Source: Thermoanaerobaculia bacterium
GTDB taxonomy: Bacteria > Acidobacteriota > Thermoanaerobaculia > Multivoradales > JAHEKO01
Length of the DNA: 64,000 nucleotides
Assembly (NCBI GenBank): GCA_947259925.1
Contig: CAMYOG010000050.1
Span: 60,959-124,958 of the forward strand
Direction: 5' to 3'
The translations under genes and the position numbers were made by a program. Numbering within the stretch: position 1 is the stretch's first letter; each line of letters opens with the position of its first letter. Under the pieces are notes generated by a model. It saw only the letters and a list, made by a program, of their open reading frames with translations, had not been told where the DNA came from and searched no databases. Positions 25,926 to 35,100 of the stretch are shown here, one piece after another.

Positions 25926-26434
25926 CGATTCTCCTTGCGCGTAAACGTGAAGACCTCGGGTCGGGCCACGGCCCGCCAGTCGGCGCTCGCCATCAGGATC
26001 GACAATGTCCGCACGCCGGCGGTGAAGCCGATCTTCTGCTGTTCGAGCACCGAGGGATCGGCGTAGAGCGGCAGGTCGAAGATCGGACGGCCGAACGGTG
26101 GTACCGCACCCGGCTCGACACCGGTCAGCTCGGCCAGCTCCTCCGGGGTCGCGAAGCGCGTTCGCCGTGCCTTCAGGTGGTGGCGCACCAGGCGCGACTG
26201 CATGCTCCGGCTCCCGCTCATGACGTAGACACCGAACCTCCCGTCGACCTTGAACACCAACGCTTTGGCGCCCCGCTCGAGCGGCCAGCCGCGAGCGGCG
26301 GCGGCTTCCTCCGAGGTTCGGACCTCCGCATGCTCGAGCTCCTCGAACGGGACGCCACTGTCGGTAAGCAGGGTACGGACGGCTTCGAGGACCCGCCGGC
26401 TCATGATCGCCGCGACCATATCCGGTTCCGACAC
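25922..26434 (-). CDS. YbaK/ProX-family aminoacyl-tRNA deacylase
   Basis: A 170-residue protein from GTG 26434; ATG 26404 (MSRRVLEAVRTLL) is an equally plausible start and would give 160 residues, the usual family size. The deacylase domain shows HAEVRTSEEAAAARGW, the conserved lysine segment GAKALVFK, GSRSMQSRLVRHHLKARRTRFAT, and GVEPGAVPPFGRP. Such proteins hydrolyse misacylated tRNA (for example Cys- or Ala-tRNAPro) in trans. No prolyl-tRNA synthetase gene is adjacent; ileS lies 6 kb away. The gene diverges from the DUF3592 gene, whose TACAAT box is nearby. Confidence 0.85.
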   Translation of the reverse strand: MSEPDMVAAIMSRRVLEAVRTLLTDSGVPFEELEHAEVRTSEEAAAARGWPLERGAKALVFKVDGRFGVYVMSGSRSMQSRLVRHHLKARRTRFATPEELAELTGVEPGAVPPFGRPIFDLPLYADPSVLEQQKIGFTAGVRTLSILMASADWRAVARPEVFTFTRKENR

Positions 26435-26440
26435 ACCCGG

Positions 26441-26446
26441 TACAAT
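26441..26446 (+). promoter_or_regulatory. TACAAT -10-like box of the DUF3592 gene
   Basis: TACAAT ends 14 bases before ATG 26461, so the leader would be about 7-8 bases. No ribosome-binding site is visible in that interval. Confidence 0.4.
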
Positions 26447-26460
26447 CGCATCCCTCGCTC

Positions 26461-28179
26461 ATGCAATTCGGGAGTCAGGACTTAGCCGGCCGGTCGGAGC
26501 CGGAGGCCCCGAGACGCCGTCCCTGGATGGCGACGATCTTTCTCGGGCTGTTCACGGCGATCGGCGGATTCGTCGCTGTGGTGATCGTCATCGATTGGCT
26601 GCAGGGCGTCTCGACCTACTTCTGGGAGGAGTCGACCTGCACGATCGAGTCGTCGGCTGTGGAGCAGAACGAGCTCGGCGAGTTCGAGTTCATGGTCAGC
26701 TACCGCTACCACCTCCGCGGCGAGCATTTCACCGGCGATCTCTACCGGCACAGCTACACCGGATCGAGCAGCGCCTCGGACGCCCATCGCCTCGCCGCGC
26801 GCTATGCAGTCGGCGAGACCGTGCCTTGCTACGTCGACGCCGACAAGCCGTGGAACGCGTATCTGAAGCGGGCGAATCTCTGGCGGGGCTTCTTGATCTT
26901 CATACCTCTAATGTTCGTAGCGATCGGCGGGGGTTCGCTCTACATGGTGCACGGTCGTGAGGGCACGAGCGCGGCGCAGCCGGCCGGGACCCCCAGTAGC
27001 AGCCTCGGCAAGGCCAAGGCCGCCGGCGGTCCGATCAAGGTCGCCGTCGGGATGCTGATCCTCTTTGGGGCCTTCTTCCTCTTCGGCTTCGGCATGTTCA
27101 TCCCGTTCTTCGTCTGGCCCGCCCTCCAGGTGGCCGAGGCGCGGTTCTGGACGCCGGTACCGTGCGAGATCATCTCGAGCGGAGTCGAGTCCCATGCCGG
27201 CGACGACAGCACGACGTACAGCGTCGAGGCTCTCTACCGCTACCGATTCGCAGGCCAGGACTACACCTCGAACCGGTACCAGTTCATGGGCGGCTCGTCG
27301 AGCGGCTATGAGGGCAAGGCCGAAGCGGCCGCCAGGATCCCGGCCGGCAGCCAGACGGAGTGCTACGTCGATCCGGACGATCCGTTCGAAGCGGTGATCC
27401 ACCGCGGCTTCAGCGCCGACTACCTGTTCGGACTGATACCGCTCCTGTTCGGGCTGATCGGCGCCGGCGGCCTCTGGTTCGCCTTTCAAGTCGGCTGGGG
27501 CGCCCGCCGCGACGCCGAGCGACCGAGCTGGCAGCCGCCGCCTCAGGCCCTCGCTGCCGCCGGCATCCAGACCGGGCCGATCACGCTCGAGCCGCGCTTC
27601 GGTCCACTCACCAAGGTCGTCCTGGCTCTCATGGTGGCACTCTTCTGGAACGGCATCGTCTCGATCTTCCTCTGGCATCTGGTCGACGGCTGGTGGACCG
27701 GTAACACCGACTGGTTCCTCGCCATCTTCCTGACCCCGTTCGTCCTGATCGGGCTGCTGCTCTTGACCGGTGTCCCGTATTCCATCCTGGCTCTGGTCAA
27801 TCCGCGGCCGCGCATCCACCTGAGCCCCGGGGTCCTGCAGGCCGGCGAGAGCGCGCAGCTCGACTGGTCGTTCCGCGGCGCCTCGAGCCGGATCCAGAAT
27901 CTGAAAATCTGGCTCGAAGGGACCCGCACCGAGCGGAAGTCGCGCGGCAACGAGACCCGCTCGCGTTCCGAGAGCTTCCGCACCGTCGAGGTCCTCGACC
28001 GCCCGGCCGGCCTGCCGCTCGAGTTTGGGTCGGTGAGCATCCGGGTCCCGGACGACATCGAGCCGACGACCGAGGGCGACGACGCCGTCACCTGGAAGCT
28101 CAAGCTCCAGGGCCGGATCGCCTACTGGCCGGACGTCATCGACGAGTACGAGGTCCGCATCCTCGGCGTGCAAGAGTAG
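26461..28179 (+). CDS. DUF3592 membrane protein (duplicated domain)
   Basis: A 572-residue protein from ATG 26461. Two copies of the DUF3592 module are visible: a membrane helix, then an exported beta segment with W-x-x-V/T-P/STCTIESS or PCEIISSGVESH, a YRYH/YRYRF strand and a C-Y-V-D/C-Y-V-D-P-D ending (about 60-130 and 240-320). Membrane segments are near 23-46, 142-162, 200-220, 325-345, 380-400 and 415-440. The C-terminal 130 residues are a soluble beta-sandwich-like region rich in Arg and Thr (about 450-572). The family function is unknown; it may be an envelope-anchored protein. It is a single gene with its own TACAAT box. Confidence 0.85.
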   Translation: MQFGSQDLAGRSEPEAPRRRPWMATIFLGLFTAIGGFVAVVIVIDWLQGVSTYFWEESTCTIESSAVEQNELGEFEFMVSYRYHLRGEHFTGDLYRHSYTGSSSASDAHRLAARYAVGETVPCYVDADKPWNAYLKRANLWRGFLIFIPLMFVAIGGGSLYMVHGREGTSAAQPAGTPSSSLGKAKAAGGPIKVAVGMLILFGAFFLFGFGMFIPFFVWPALQVAEARFWTPVPCEIISSGVESHAGDDSTTYSVEALYRYRFAGQDYTSNRYQFMGGSSSGYEGKAEAAARIPAGSQTECYVDPDDPFEAVIHRGFSADYLFGLIPLLFGLIGAGGLWFAFQVGWGARRDAERPSWQPPPQALAAAGIQTGPITLEPRFGPLTKVVLALMVALFWNGIVSIFLWHLVDGWWTGNTDWFLAIFLTPFVLIGLLLLTGVPYSILALVNPRPRIHLSPGVLQAGESAQLDWSFRGASSRIQNLKIWLEGTRTERKSRGNETRSRSESFRTVEVLDRPAGLPLEFGSVSIRVPDDIEPTTEGDDAVTWKLKLQGRIAYWPDVIDEYEVRILGVQE

Positions 28180-28221
28180 AATCCGCCCGGTCCGCCCGTC
28201 GGTGGATCGAGAGGAGGCCCC

Positions 28222-29655
28222 ATGTATCGAGTGCTCTGCGTCGCATCCGTCCTGTCGCTGCTGATGCCGCCGCTTTCGGCCGCCGAGCTCACCGCGACCC
28301 AGGAAGCCGCGATCGCTTCGATCGAGGCGCACGCCACGGAGCTGATCGACCTGAGCGATCAGATCTGGCGGTTCGCCGAAACCGCCCTGCGTGAGACCAG
28401 GTCGGCACGGGTGCTGGCCGACCACGCGGAGTCACTCGGGTTCACGGTCGAGCGTGGGATCGCCAGCCTGCCGACCGCGTTCGTCGCGACCTACGGCAGC
28501 GGCAGGCCGATCATCGGAGTGATGGGCGAGTACGACGCGCTCCCGGGGATCTCCCAGAAGGCGCAGCCGACCAAAGAGTCCTATGAAGAGGGGGCGGGTG
28601 GCCACGGCTGTGGGCACAACCTCTTCGGCGCTGCCAGCCTGGGCGCCGCGATCGCCATCAAGGAGCTGATCGAGGCGGGCGAGCTCACCGGCACCATCCG
28701 CTTCTACGGCACGCCCGCGGAAGAGTCGGTCGGCGGCAAGCTCTACATGGTGCGTGAGGGCTTGTTCGACGACGTCGACATCGCGCTCGCCTGGCACCCG
28801 AGCTACGAGAACAGCGCCGACACCAGGTCGAGCCAGGCACTGGTCGACTTCGTGGTCGAGTTCCGCGGCCAGTCGGCGCACGCCGCCAGCGATCCCTGGA
28901 ACGGCCGCAGCGCCCTCGACGCGCTCGAGCTGTTCACCTTCGCGCTCAATCAGATGCGCGAGCACGTCCGCCCCTCGGTGCGCATGCACTACGTCATCCA
29001 GGAAGGGGGCGACGTTCCCAACGTGATCCCCGAGCGCGCCAAGCTCTGGTGCTGGCTGCGCGACAGCAAGCATCAGAGCGTCGATCAGCTGCTCGAGCGC
29101 GCGCGGCAGATCACCGCCGGCGCGGCCCTCGCTGCCGGCGTCGAGGGCGAGCTACGAGTGCAGTCGGGAGACTACGAGATGCTCCCCAACATGACCGGAG
29201 CGCGCCTGTTGCACAACAACATGACCGCGCTCGGGCCCCTCGAGTTCACCGACCAGGAGCAGGAGTTCGCCAAGGCGATCCAGCGCGCCACCGGGGTCGA
29301 GGAGGTCGGCCTCAAGAGCGAGCTCGAACCGTTCGAAGAGAACCCCGGCCCACCGGAGGGCGGCTCGACCGACGTCGCGGACGTCAGCTGGGTGGTGCCG
29401 ACGCTCCACCTGTCGGTCACGACGTCGCCGTACAGGGCACCCTGGCACGCCTGGCCAGTGGTCGCCTCGGGCGGTATGTCGATCGGCCACAAGGGGATGC
29501 TCTACGCGGCCAAGGCGTTGGCGGTGACGATGGTAGATCTGTTCGAGGACGAAGAGGCGCGCGCCGCGATCCGCAGTGAGTTCGAGGAAGAGACCGAGGG
29601 CTTCACCTACAAGGGGTACATCCCGGACGGCCCGCCCCCGATCCCGGCCCAGTAG
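28222..29655 (+). CDS. Exported M20-family amidohydrolase (AbgB-like)
   Basis: A 477-residue protein from ATG 28222 with GAGGAGG upstream. A signal peptide (1-20) is followed by the M20 peptidase core: MGEYDALPG (about 98-106), HGCGHN (about 128-133), GTPAEESVGGK (about 156-166) and AWHPSYEN, supplying the zinc ligands, a dimerisation insert (QSAHAASDPWNGRSALDAL) and a C-terminal His in SIGHKGMLYAAKAL. Closest by motif is the p-aminobenzoyl-glutamate/indole-3-acetyl-amino acid hydrolase group, which splits acyl-amino-acid bonds. The exported location suggests peptide or amide breakdown outside the cytosol. Substrate inferred from family only. Confidence 0.9.
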   Translation: MYRVLCVASVLSLLMPPLSAAELTATQEAAIASIEAHATELIDLSDQIWRFAETALRETRSARVLADHAESLGFTVERGIASLPTAFVATYGSGRPIIGVMGEYDALPGISQKAQPTKESYEEGAGGHGCGHNLFGAASLGAAIAIKELIEAGELTGTIRFYGTPAEESVGGKLYMVREGLFDDVDIALAWHPSYENSADTRSSQALVDFVVEFRGQSAHAASDPWNGRSALDALELFTFALNQMREHVRPSVRMHYVIQEGGDVPNVIPERAKLWCWLRDSKHQSVDQLLERARQITAGAALAAGVEGELRVQSGDYEMLPNMTGARLLHNNMTALGPLEFTDQEQEFAKAIQRATGVEEVGLKSELEPFEENPGPPEGGSTDVADVSWVVPTLHLSVTTSPYRAPWHAWPVVASGGMSIGHKGMLYAAKALAVTMVDLFEDEEARAAIRSEFEEETEGFTYKGYIPDGPPPIPAQ

Positions 29656-29659
29656 TGGA

Positions 29660-30748
29660 CTAGCGGTACTCCTCGGGCTCGAGTCGTCCGTAGATGCTCT
29701 CGCGCAGGCTGCGCTCGCCCTCGAAGTCGTGTTCCAGATAGAGCACGTCGGCGAGCTTCAGGAGAGCCCTGCCGGCCCGATCGGGGCTCGTGCGCAGCCG
29801 CTCGTAGACGCGGCGCGCAAGGCGCAGCTCGCCGGCCCGGAACGCTTGATCGCCGGCCTTCTCCAGGCGATCGAGCGCCCGCTTGCTCGGCTCCCACTCG
29901 GGATCCTCGAGGGTCTCACGAGCCCACTGGAACAGGAGGTCGCGTTGCCACTCGGAGCGCGGCTCCAGGCGACCGACCGCGAGTGAGTCGACGAAGTAGC
30001 GCCGCCGACCGGGAGCGACGAACGGCTCCTGCAGGACCTCCGGATCGGTCGCGATGGTCAGGTCGTCGACGAAGAAGTCGAAGCGGCCGGCGTCCTCGAG
30101 ATCGCCGATCAGCGAGAAGAACTTGACCGCCGATCCGGGGTGGCCGTTCATGCTGCCGATCTTGCGCAGGTCGACCAGGGCGTCCCGGCCGCTCTCCTCG
30201 TAGATCGCCAGGTCGTACCTGCCCAGATCGACGTGGTAGACGATGTCCACGAAGTACCACGAGAAGGGCGTCGGCGCGAACAGATCCTGCCAGCCGTCCG
30301 CGGTTCGATGACGCAGGTAGCCATCGTCGGTCTGCAGCCAGATCGCCTGGCCGTGCCGCTCCAGGCTCAGGAACCACTTCTCCCCCGCCAGGCCGAAATT
30401 GAAGCGCTGCCCGGGATCGGTCAGCAGGAGGTAGAACTGGATGAAGACCGCACCCTCGCGCGTGTCGCGGAAGTAGGCCAGGAACTCGGCGAAGTCGCGG
30501 TTGCCCGGAACCTCGGAGATGTGGAGCGAGCGCTCACCGCTCACCCGGAACGCCCGGCTGAGGGCCACTTCGCCGTCGCCCGACTCGCGCACCCAGAACG
30601 TGTCCGGACCGGAAGGCGTGCTCTCCTCGAAGTCGTAGCGGGCGAGGATCGGCGATGCCACCGGATGGACCTGGTGGTTGAGCCTGGGGCCCTTGGCCGC
30701 GAGCGGCGCCGCCACCAGGAGCACCGCCAGGACCGCGCATCGCTCCAC
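29660..30748 (-). CDS. Secreted lectin-like (concanavalin-type) protein of unknown role
   Basis: A 362-residue protein from GTG 30748 with a short signal peptide (CAVLAVLLVAAPLAAKG). Residues 35-245 look like a laminin-G/concanavalin-type beta sandwich with LARYDFEES, GERSLHISEVPGNRDFAEF, WFLSLERHGQAIWLQTDDGYL and FDFFVDDLTIATD. Residues 265-360 are a helical TPR-like tail (KAGDQAFRAGELRLARRVYE). No catalytic residues can be named. It ends 4 bases beyond the convergent M20 gene. Probably exported and possibly carbohydrate-binding; this is inferred from the fold pattern. Confidence 0.7.
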   Translation of the reverse strand: MERCAVLAVLLVAAPLAAKGPRLNHQVHPVASPILARYDFEESTPSGPDTFWVRESGDGEVALSRAFRVSGERSLHISEVPGNRDFAEFLAYFRDTREGAVFIQFYLLLTDPGQRFNFGLAGEKWFLSLERHGQAIWLQTDDGYLRHRTADGWQDLFAPTPFSWYFVDIVYHVDLGRYDLAIYEESGRDALVDLRKIGSMNGHPGSAVKFFSLIGDLEDAGRFDFFVDDLTIATDPEVLQEPFVAPGRRRYFVDSLAVGRLEPRSEWQRDLLFQWARETLEDPEWEPSKRALDRLEKAGDQAFRAGELRLARRVYERLRTSPDRAGRALLKLADVLYLEHDFEGERSLRESIYGRLEPEEYR

Positions 30749-30845
30749 CGTTCCACGCTAGCAGCGGGGCCGGCGACCCCGGAATGGCTCATTCCACAGC
30801 GCGCGACGCTACTCTCGACCTCGGCGGCCGGCGCCAGCTCGATCC

Positions 30846-31685
30846 CTACTCGTCGCCGCCGGCGGCGGCCATCGCCCTCTGCACGCGATGGGCGAGCAGA
30901 CCTGAGCCCGGCAGATAGGTGCCGCCGTCGACCACCAGCAGGGCGCCGGTCACATAGGCGGCGAGCGGTGAGGCCAGGAAGACCGCCGCCTGGCCGATGT
31001 CGTCCACGGTGCCGTAGCGGGCGAGCGGGATCGCCGAAGTGAATCTGGCCCGCGCCTCGGGGTCGTCTGGACCGAGCCGTTTCATCCCCTCGGTACCTTC
31101 GATCGGACCGGGCACGATGCCGTTGGATCGGATGCCGTAGCGACCCCACTCCAGCGCCAGGTTGCGCATCAGGTTGTCGACCCCCGCCTTGGCCGCGCCA
31201 CAGTGGGCCTGCGCGATGTGCGGCACCGAGGCCTGGCCGGCCGAGATGAAGAGGAGACAACCCCGGGTCTCGCGAAGCTGCTCGAACGCCGCCCGGGCGG
31301 CGTTGAACGAGCCGAGCAGATCGATGTCGACCACCGCCTTGAAACCGTTGGCGCTCATCTCCTCCGCCGGTGCCAGGAAGTTGCCGGCCGCGCCACAGAC
31401 CAGGACGTCGATCGGCCCGAGCGCCTCGCGCGCGTTGTCGAAGGCGTCCACGAGCGCGTCGTAGTCGCGCACGTCGGCGACCGTCGTCGAGACGCTCGCC
31501 CCGAGCTCCTCGAGCTCGCTGCGGGCGCTCTCGAGCCTCGATTCGGTCCGTCCGCAGATGCCGACATCGGCGCCCAGGGCGGCGAAGTTGCGGGCGACGC
31601 CCAGGTTGATGCCGCTACCGCCACCGGTGACGAAGACGGTCTTGCCGGAAAAGAGGTCGGACGGGAAGTGCTCGCGGACGATCAT
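30846..31685 (-). CDS. Short-chain dehydrogenase resembling 2,4-dienoyl-CoA reductase (DECR2 type)
   Basis: A 279-residue protein from ATG 31685 with GAGGAGC upstream. NADP-binding VFVTGGGSGINLG is near 17-29, CGAAGNFLAP replaces the NNAG motif, and HCGAAKAGVDNLMRNL carries the lysine helix. The usual catalytic Tyr of YxxxK is Cys, as expected for DECR-type reductases which use another mechanism, and PGPIEGTEGMKRLG near 190 matches the peroxisomal DECR2 pattern. It should reduce 2,4-dienoyl-CoA esters during unsaturated fatty-acid oxidation. It stands alone here, without beta-oxidation neighbours. Confidence 0.85.
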   Translation of the reverse strand: MIVREHFPSDLFSGKTVFVTGGGSGINLGVARNFAALGADVGICGRTESRLESARSELEELGASVSTTVADVRDYDALVDAFDNAREALGPIDVLVCGAAGNFLAPAEEMSANGFKAVVDIDLLGSFNAARAAFEQLRETRGCLLFISAGQASVPHIAQAHCGAAKAGVDNLMRNLALEWGRYGIRSNGIVPGPIEGTEGMKRLGPDDPEARARFTSAIPLARYGTVDDIGQAAVFLASPLAAYVTGALLVVDGGTYLPGSGLLAHRVQRAMAAAGGDE

Positions 31686-31814
31686 GGCTCCTCCTCTCGA
31701 CGCGCTCCTGCGCGCGGAGGTCGGAGTCTACCTACACCTCGCTGCGGCCCACCCCATCGGGCGGGCTGGGGACCGGGATCGGTCGACGAGTGTCAGCCGG
31801 ACCGACGATCCGGG

Positions 31815-32000
31815 TCAGTCGGTCGGGCGGGAGCCCCGTGGCCGCCAGCGCACGCGGCTGATCGGCAGGGAGTGGGTGGTCAGGTCGACCTCGGTGACGA
31901 CGCTCAGCTCGGCCTGTCGCCCGTTCGTTTTTCGACCGGCTGCTCGCGTCTCGGGTCGCCGCTCCGAGGGGTGCCGATCGTCAGACGAAGGGTGTGCCAT
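31815..32000 (-). CDS. Hypothetical 61-residue basic protein
   Basis: ATG 32000 has AGGAG 6 bases upstream; the ATG two codons earlier (32006) would abut that site. The product is hydrophilic and basic (MAHPSSDDRHPSERRPETRA at the start, then TEVDLTTHSLPISRVRW) with no membrane segment. I do not recognise it. It fills most of an otherwise empty 430-base divergent gap and points toward the SDR gene. Its codon pattern is less biased than that of large neighbours, so it may be a small gene or chance. Confidence 0.35.
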   Translation of the reverse strand: MAHPSSDDRHPSERRPETRAAGRKTNGRQAELSVVTEVDLTTHSLPISRVRWRPRGSRPTD

Positions 32001-32067
32001 TGTCATCTCCTACGCTCCCCATAAAAAAGACCGCAAGGAAGGTGCCAACCTCGGCGGGATAGCAGGC

Positions 32068-32073
32068 TAAACT
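32068..32073 (+). promoter_or_regulatory. TAAACT -10-like box of ileS
   Basis: TAAACT lies 42 bases before the proposed CTG start, leaving room for the AAGGAG site at 32103-32108. Its first three bases form the only in-frame stop upstream of ileS. Confidence 0.35.
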
Positions 32074-32115
32074 ACTCGGCCGGACCGCCGCCGCGGGCCG
32101 CCAAGGAGTCTCTTT

Positions 32116-35100
32116 CTGTCTACCGTAGATTTTTCGAACCTCGAGCAGGAGATCCTCGCCTTCTGGGAGCGCGAGCGCTGCTTCGAGAAGCTGCGCGAGA
32201 AGAACCGGGGCAAGCCTACCTGGTCGTTTCTGGACGGCCCGATCACGGCCAACAATCCGATGGGCGTCCACCACGCCTGGGGGCGGACCTACAAGGACCT
32301 CTTCCAGCGCTACTTCGCGATGACCGGCCACGAGCTGCGCCATCAGAACGGCTTCGACTGCCAGGGACTGTGGGTCGAGGTCGAGGTCGAGAAGGAGCTC
32401 GGTTTCAAATCGAAGCGCGACATCGAGTCGTACGGCATCGACAGGTTCGTCGAGAAATGCAAGGAGCGCGTCCTGAAGTTCGCGCAGATCCAGACCGACC
32501 AGTCGATCCGGCTGGGCTACTGGATGGACTGGGACAACTCCTACTACACGCTGTCGGAGGAGAACAACTACACCATCTGGAGCTTCTTGAAGAAGTGCCA
32601 CGAGCGCGGCTTCCTCTACCACGGCGACGACGCGATGCCCTGGTGCCCGCGCTGCGGCACCGGCATCTCGCAGCACGAGATCTCCAGCGAAGAGCGGCCG
32701 GCTCTCACCCACCTGTCACCGACGGTGCGTCTGCCGATCCACGGCCGGGACGCCGAGTATCTGTTGATCTGGACGACCACGCCGTGGACCCTCACCTCGA
32801 ACGTCGCCGCCGCCGTCCACCCCGACATGATCTACGTCAAGGTGCGCCAGGGCGATGCCGTCTACTACCTGGTGAAGGAGCGGCTCGAGGCGGTCACCTC
32901 CGGTCTGGGCGAGTTCGAGGTGCTCGCCGAGCTGCCCGGTCGCGATCTCGTCGATCTCGGCTACGACGGACCGTTCGACGACCTGCCGGTACAGCAGGGC
33001 GTCGAACATCGAGTGATCCCGTGGAAGGAGGTCGCGGCCGACGAGGGGACCGGCATCGTGCACATCGCTCCGGGCTGCGGCAAGGAGGACTACGACCTCG
33101 GCCGGCAGTTCAAGCTGGCGGTGATCGGACCGATCGACGAAGGCGGCATCATGCTCGACGGCCTCGGGCCGTTCGCCGGCAAGCACGCTTCGGACATCGC
33201 CTCCGAGATCATCGAGGCGCTGCGCGAGCGGAACCTGCTCTACCGCGCCGAGGACTACACGCACAACTACCCGATCTGCTGGCGCTGCAAGACTCCGCTT
33301 CTCTTCCGTCTGGTCGACGAGTGGTACATCAGCATGGACGAGCTGCGCCACGAGATCATCGCGGTCACCGAGCAGACCGACTGGATCCCGGCCGTCGGCC
33401 GCCAACTCGAGATCGAGTGGCTGAACAACATGCACGACTGGATGATCTCGAAGAAGCGCTACTGGGGCCTGGCGCTGCCGATCTACAAGTGTGACTGTGG
33501 CAACTTCGACGTCATCGGCAGTCGCGAGGAGCTCGAGGAGCGGGCGATCGAGGGCTGGGGCGAGTTCGACGGCCACACCCCCCACCGACCCTGGGTGGAC
33601 GCGGTCAAGATCGCCTGCTCGGCATGCGGCAAGAGCGTCGCGCGCATCCCCGACGTCGGCAACCCGTGGCTCGACGCCGGCATCGTTCCGTACTCCACCA
33701 TGGGCTACACCACCGACCGCGCCTACTGGGAGAAGTGGTTCCCGGCCGACTGGATCTCGGAGAGCTTCCCCGGTCAGTTCCGCAACTGGTTCTACTCGAT
33801 CCTGGCGATGAGCACGGTGATGGAGAACCGACCGCCGTTCAAGCTGATGTTCGGCTACAAGCTGATGAAGGACCAGCACGGCGAGGAGATGCACAAGTCG
33901 AAGGGGAACGCGATCGAGTTCAATCAGGCCGCCGCCGAAGAAGGGGCCGATCCGATGCGCTGGCTCTACGCCTCGCACAACCCGGACCACGACCTCTGGT
34001 TCGGGCTCGATCCGATTCACCAGGCGCGCCGTGAGTTCCTGGTGCTCTGGAACGTCTACCAGTTCTTCCTCACCTACGCCCGCATCGACGGCTTCGACCC
34101 GACCCGGGCCGAGGTGCCGCTCGAGCGACGCTCCGACCTCGACCGCTGGATCCTGAGCCGACTGGCGAAGCTGGTCGAGAGCGCGCACCGCAACTATCAG
34201 GGCTTCAGCGTGCATCTGCTCATGCGCGACGTGCTGTCGTTCATCGACGCGCTGTCGCGCTGGTACCTGCGACGCAGCCGCCGCCGCATCTGGAAGAACG
34301 ACGACGAGGCCGACAAGACCGCCGCCTACCTGACGCTCTGGGAGAGTCTCTCGACCCTGGTCCAGCTGCTGGCGCCGGTGGTGCCGTTCGTAACCGAGAA
34401 GATGTACCAGGAGCTGGTGCGCCACTACGACGACGGCGCGCCGGTCAGCGTCCACCTGACCGACTTTCCGCGCGCGGACCTCTTCACGGCGGACACGGCG
34501 CTGCTCGAGACCATGGACACCGTGCTGGCCATCGTCGAGCAGGGACACGCGGCGCGCAACCGCGCCGGCGTCAAGGTGCGCCAGCCACTCGCCGAGATGC
34601 GGGTCGTTCTCGCTCGCGCCGGCATCGCCGAGCGGCTCGAGCCGTTCGTGCCGACGATGCTCGACGAGCTGAACGTCAAGACGATCGAATTCATCGACTC
34701 CAGCGCCGGTCTGTACGACTTCTCGGTACGACTCGACGGCAAGATCGCGAAGCGCAAGTACAAGCAGCACTTCAACGCCGTCCAGGAAGCGGTCGCGGCG
34801 ATCCCGGAGGACGAGCTCGAGACCCGGCTGCGCGACGGTGTCGTGGAGGTTGCACTCGAGGCCGAGACCTTCCAGGTCGAGCCCGAGGAGGTGCTGACCC
34901 AGAAGACCGCCGTCGACGGCTGGGAGATCTCCGAGGGAGACGGCTGCTTCGTCGCCCTGGCGACCGAGCTGACCGACGCCCTGCGGCGGGAGGGCTTCGT
35001 GCGCGATCTGGTGCGCAAGATCCAGGACCTCCGCAAACAGATCGATCTGAACGTCGCCGACCGGATCGCTCTGACGTACGTGGCCGAAGATCCGGTCGCC

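Larger units (their letters stand above)
31686..32115. other. 430-base divergent region with one small gene and the ileS leader
   Basis: Between the SDR start (minus) and ileS (plus) there is no large gene. It holds a 61-codon minus-strand frame (31815-32000), an AT-rich patch at about 32015-32045, a TAAACT -10-like box at 32068-32073 and the ileS ribosome-binding site. No T-box leader is visible upstream of ileS. Confidence 0.5.

Noticed and set aside
31686..32115. A T-box leader that might control ileS.
   Set aside because: The AGGGTGGNACCGCG-type T-box and a long leader with terminator are absent.
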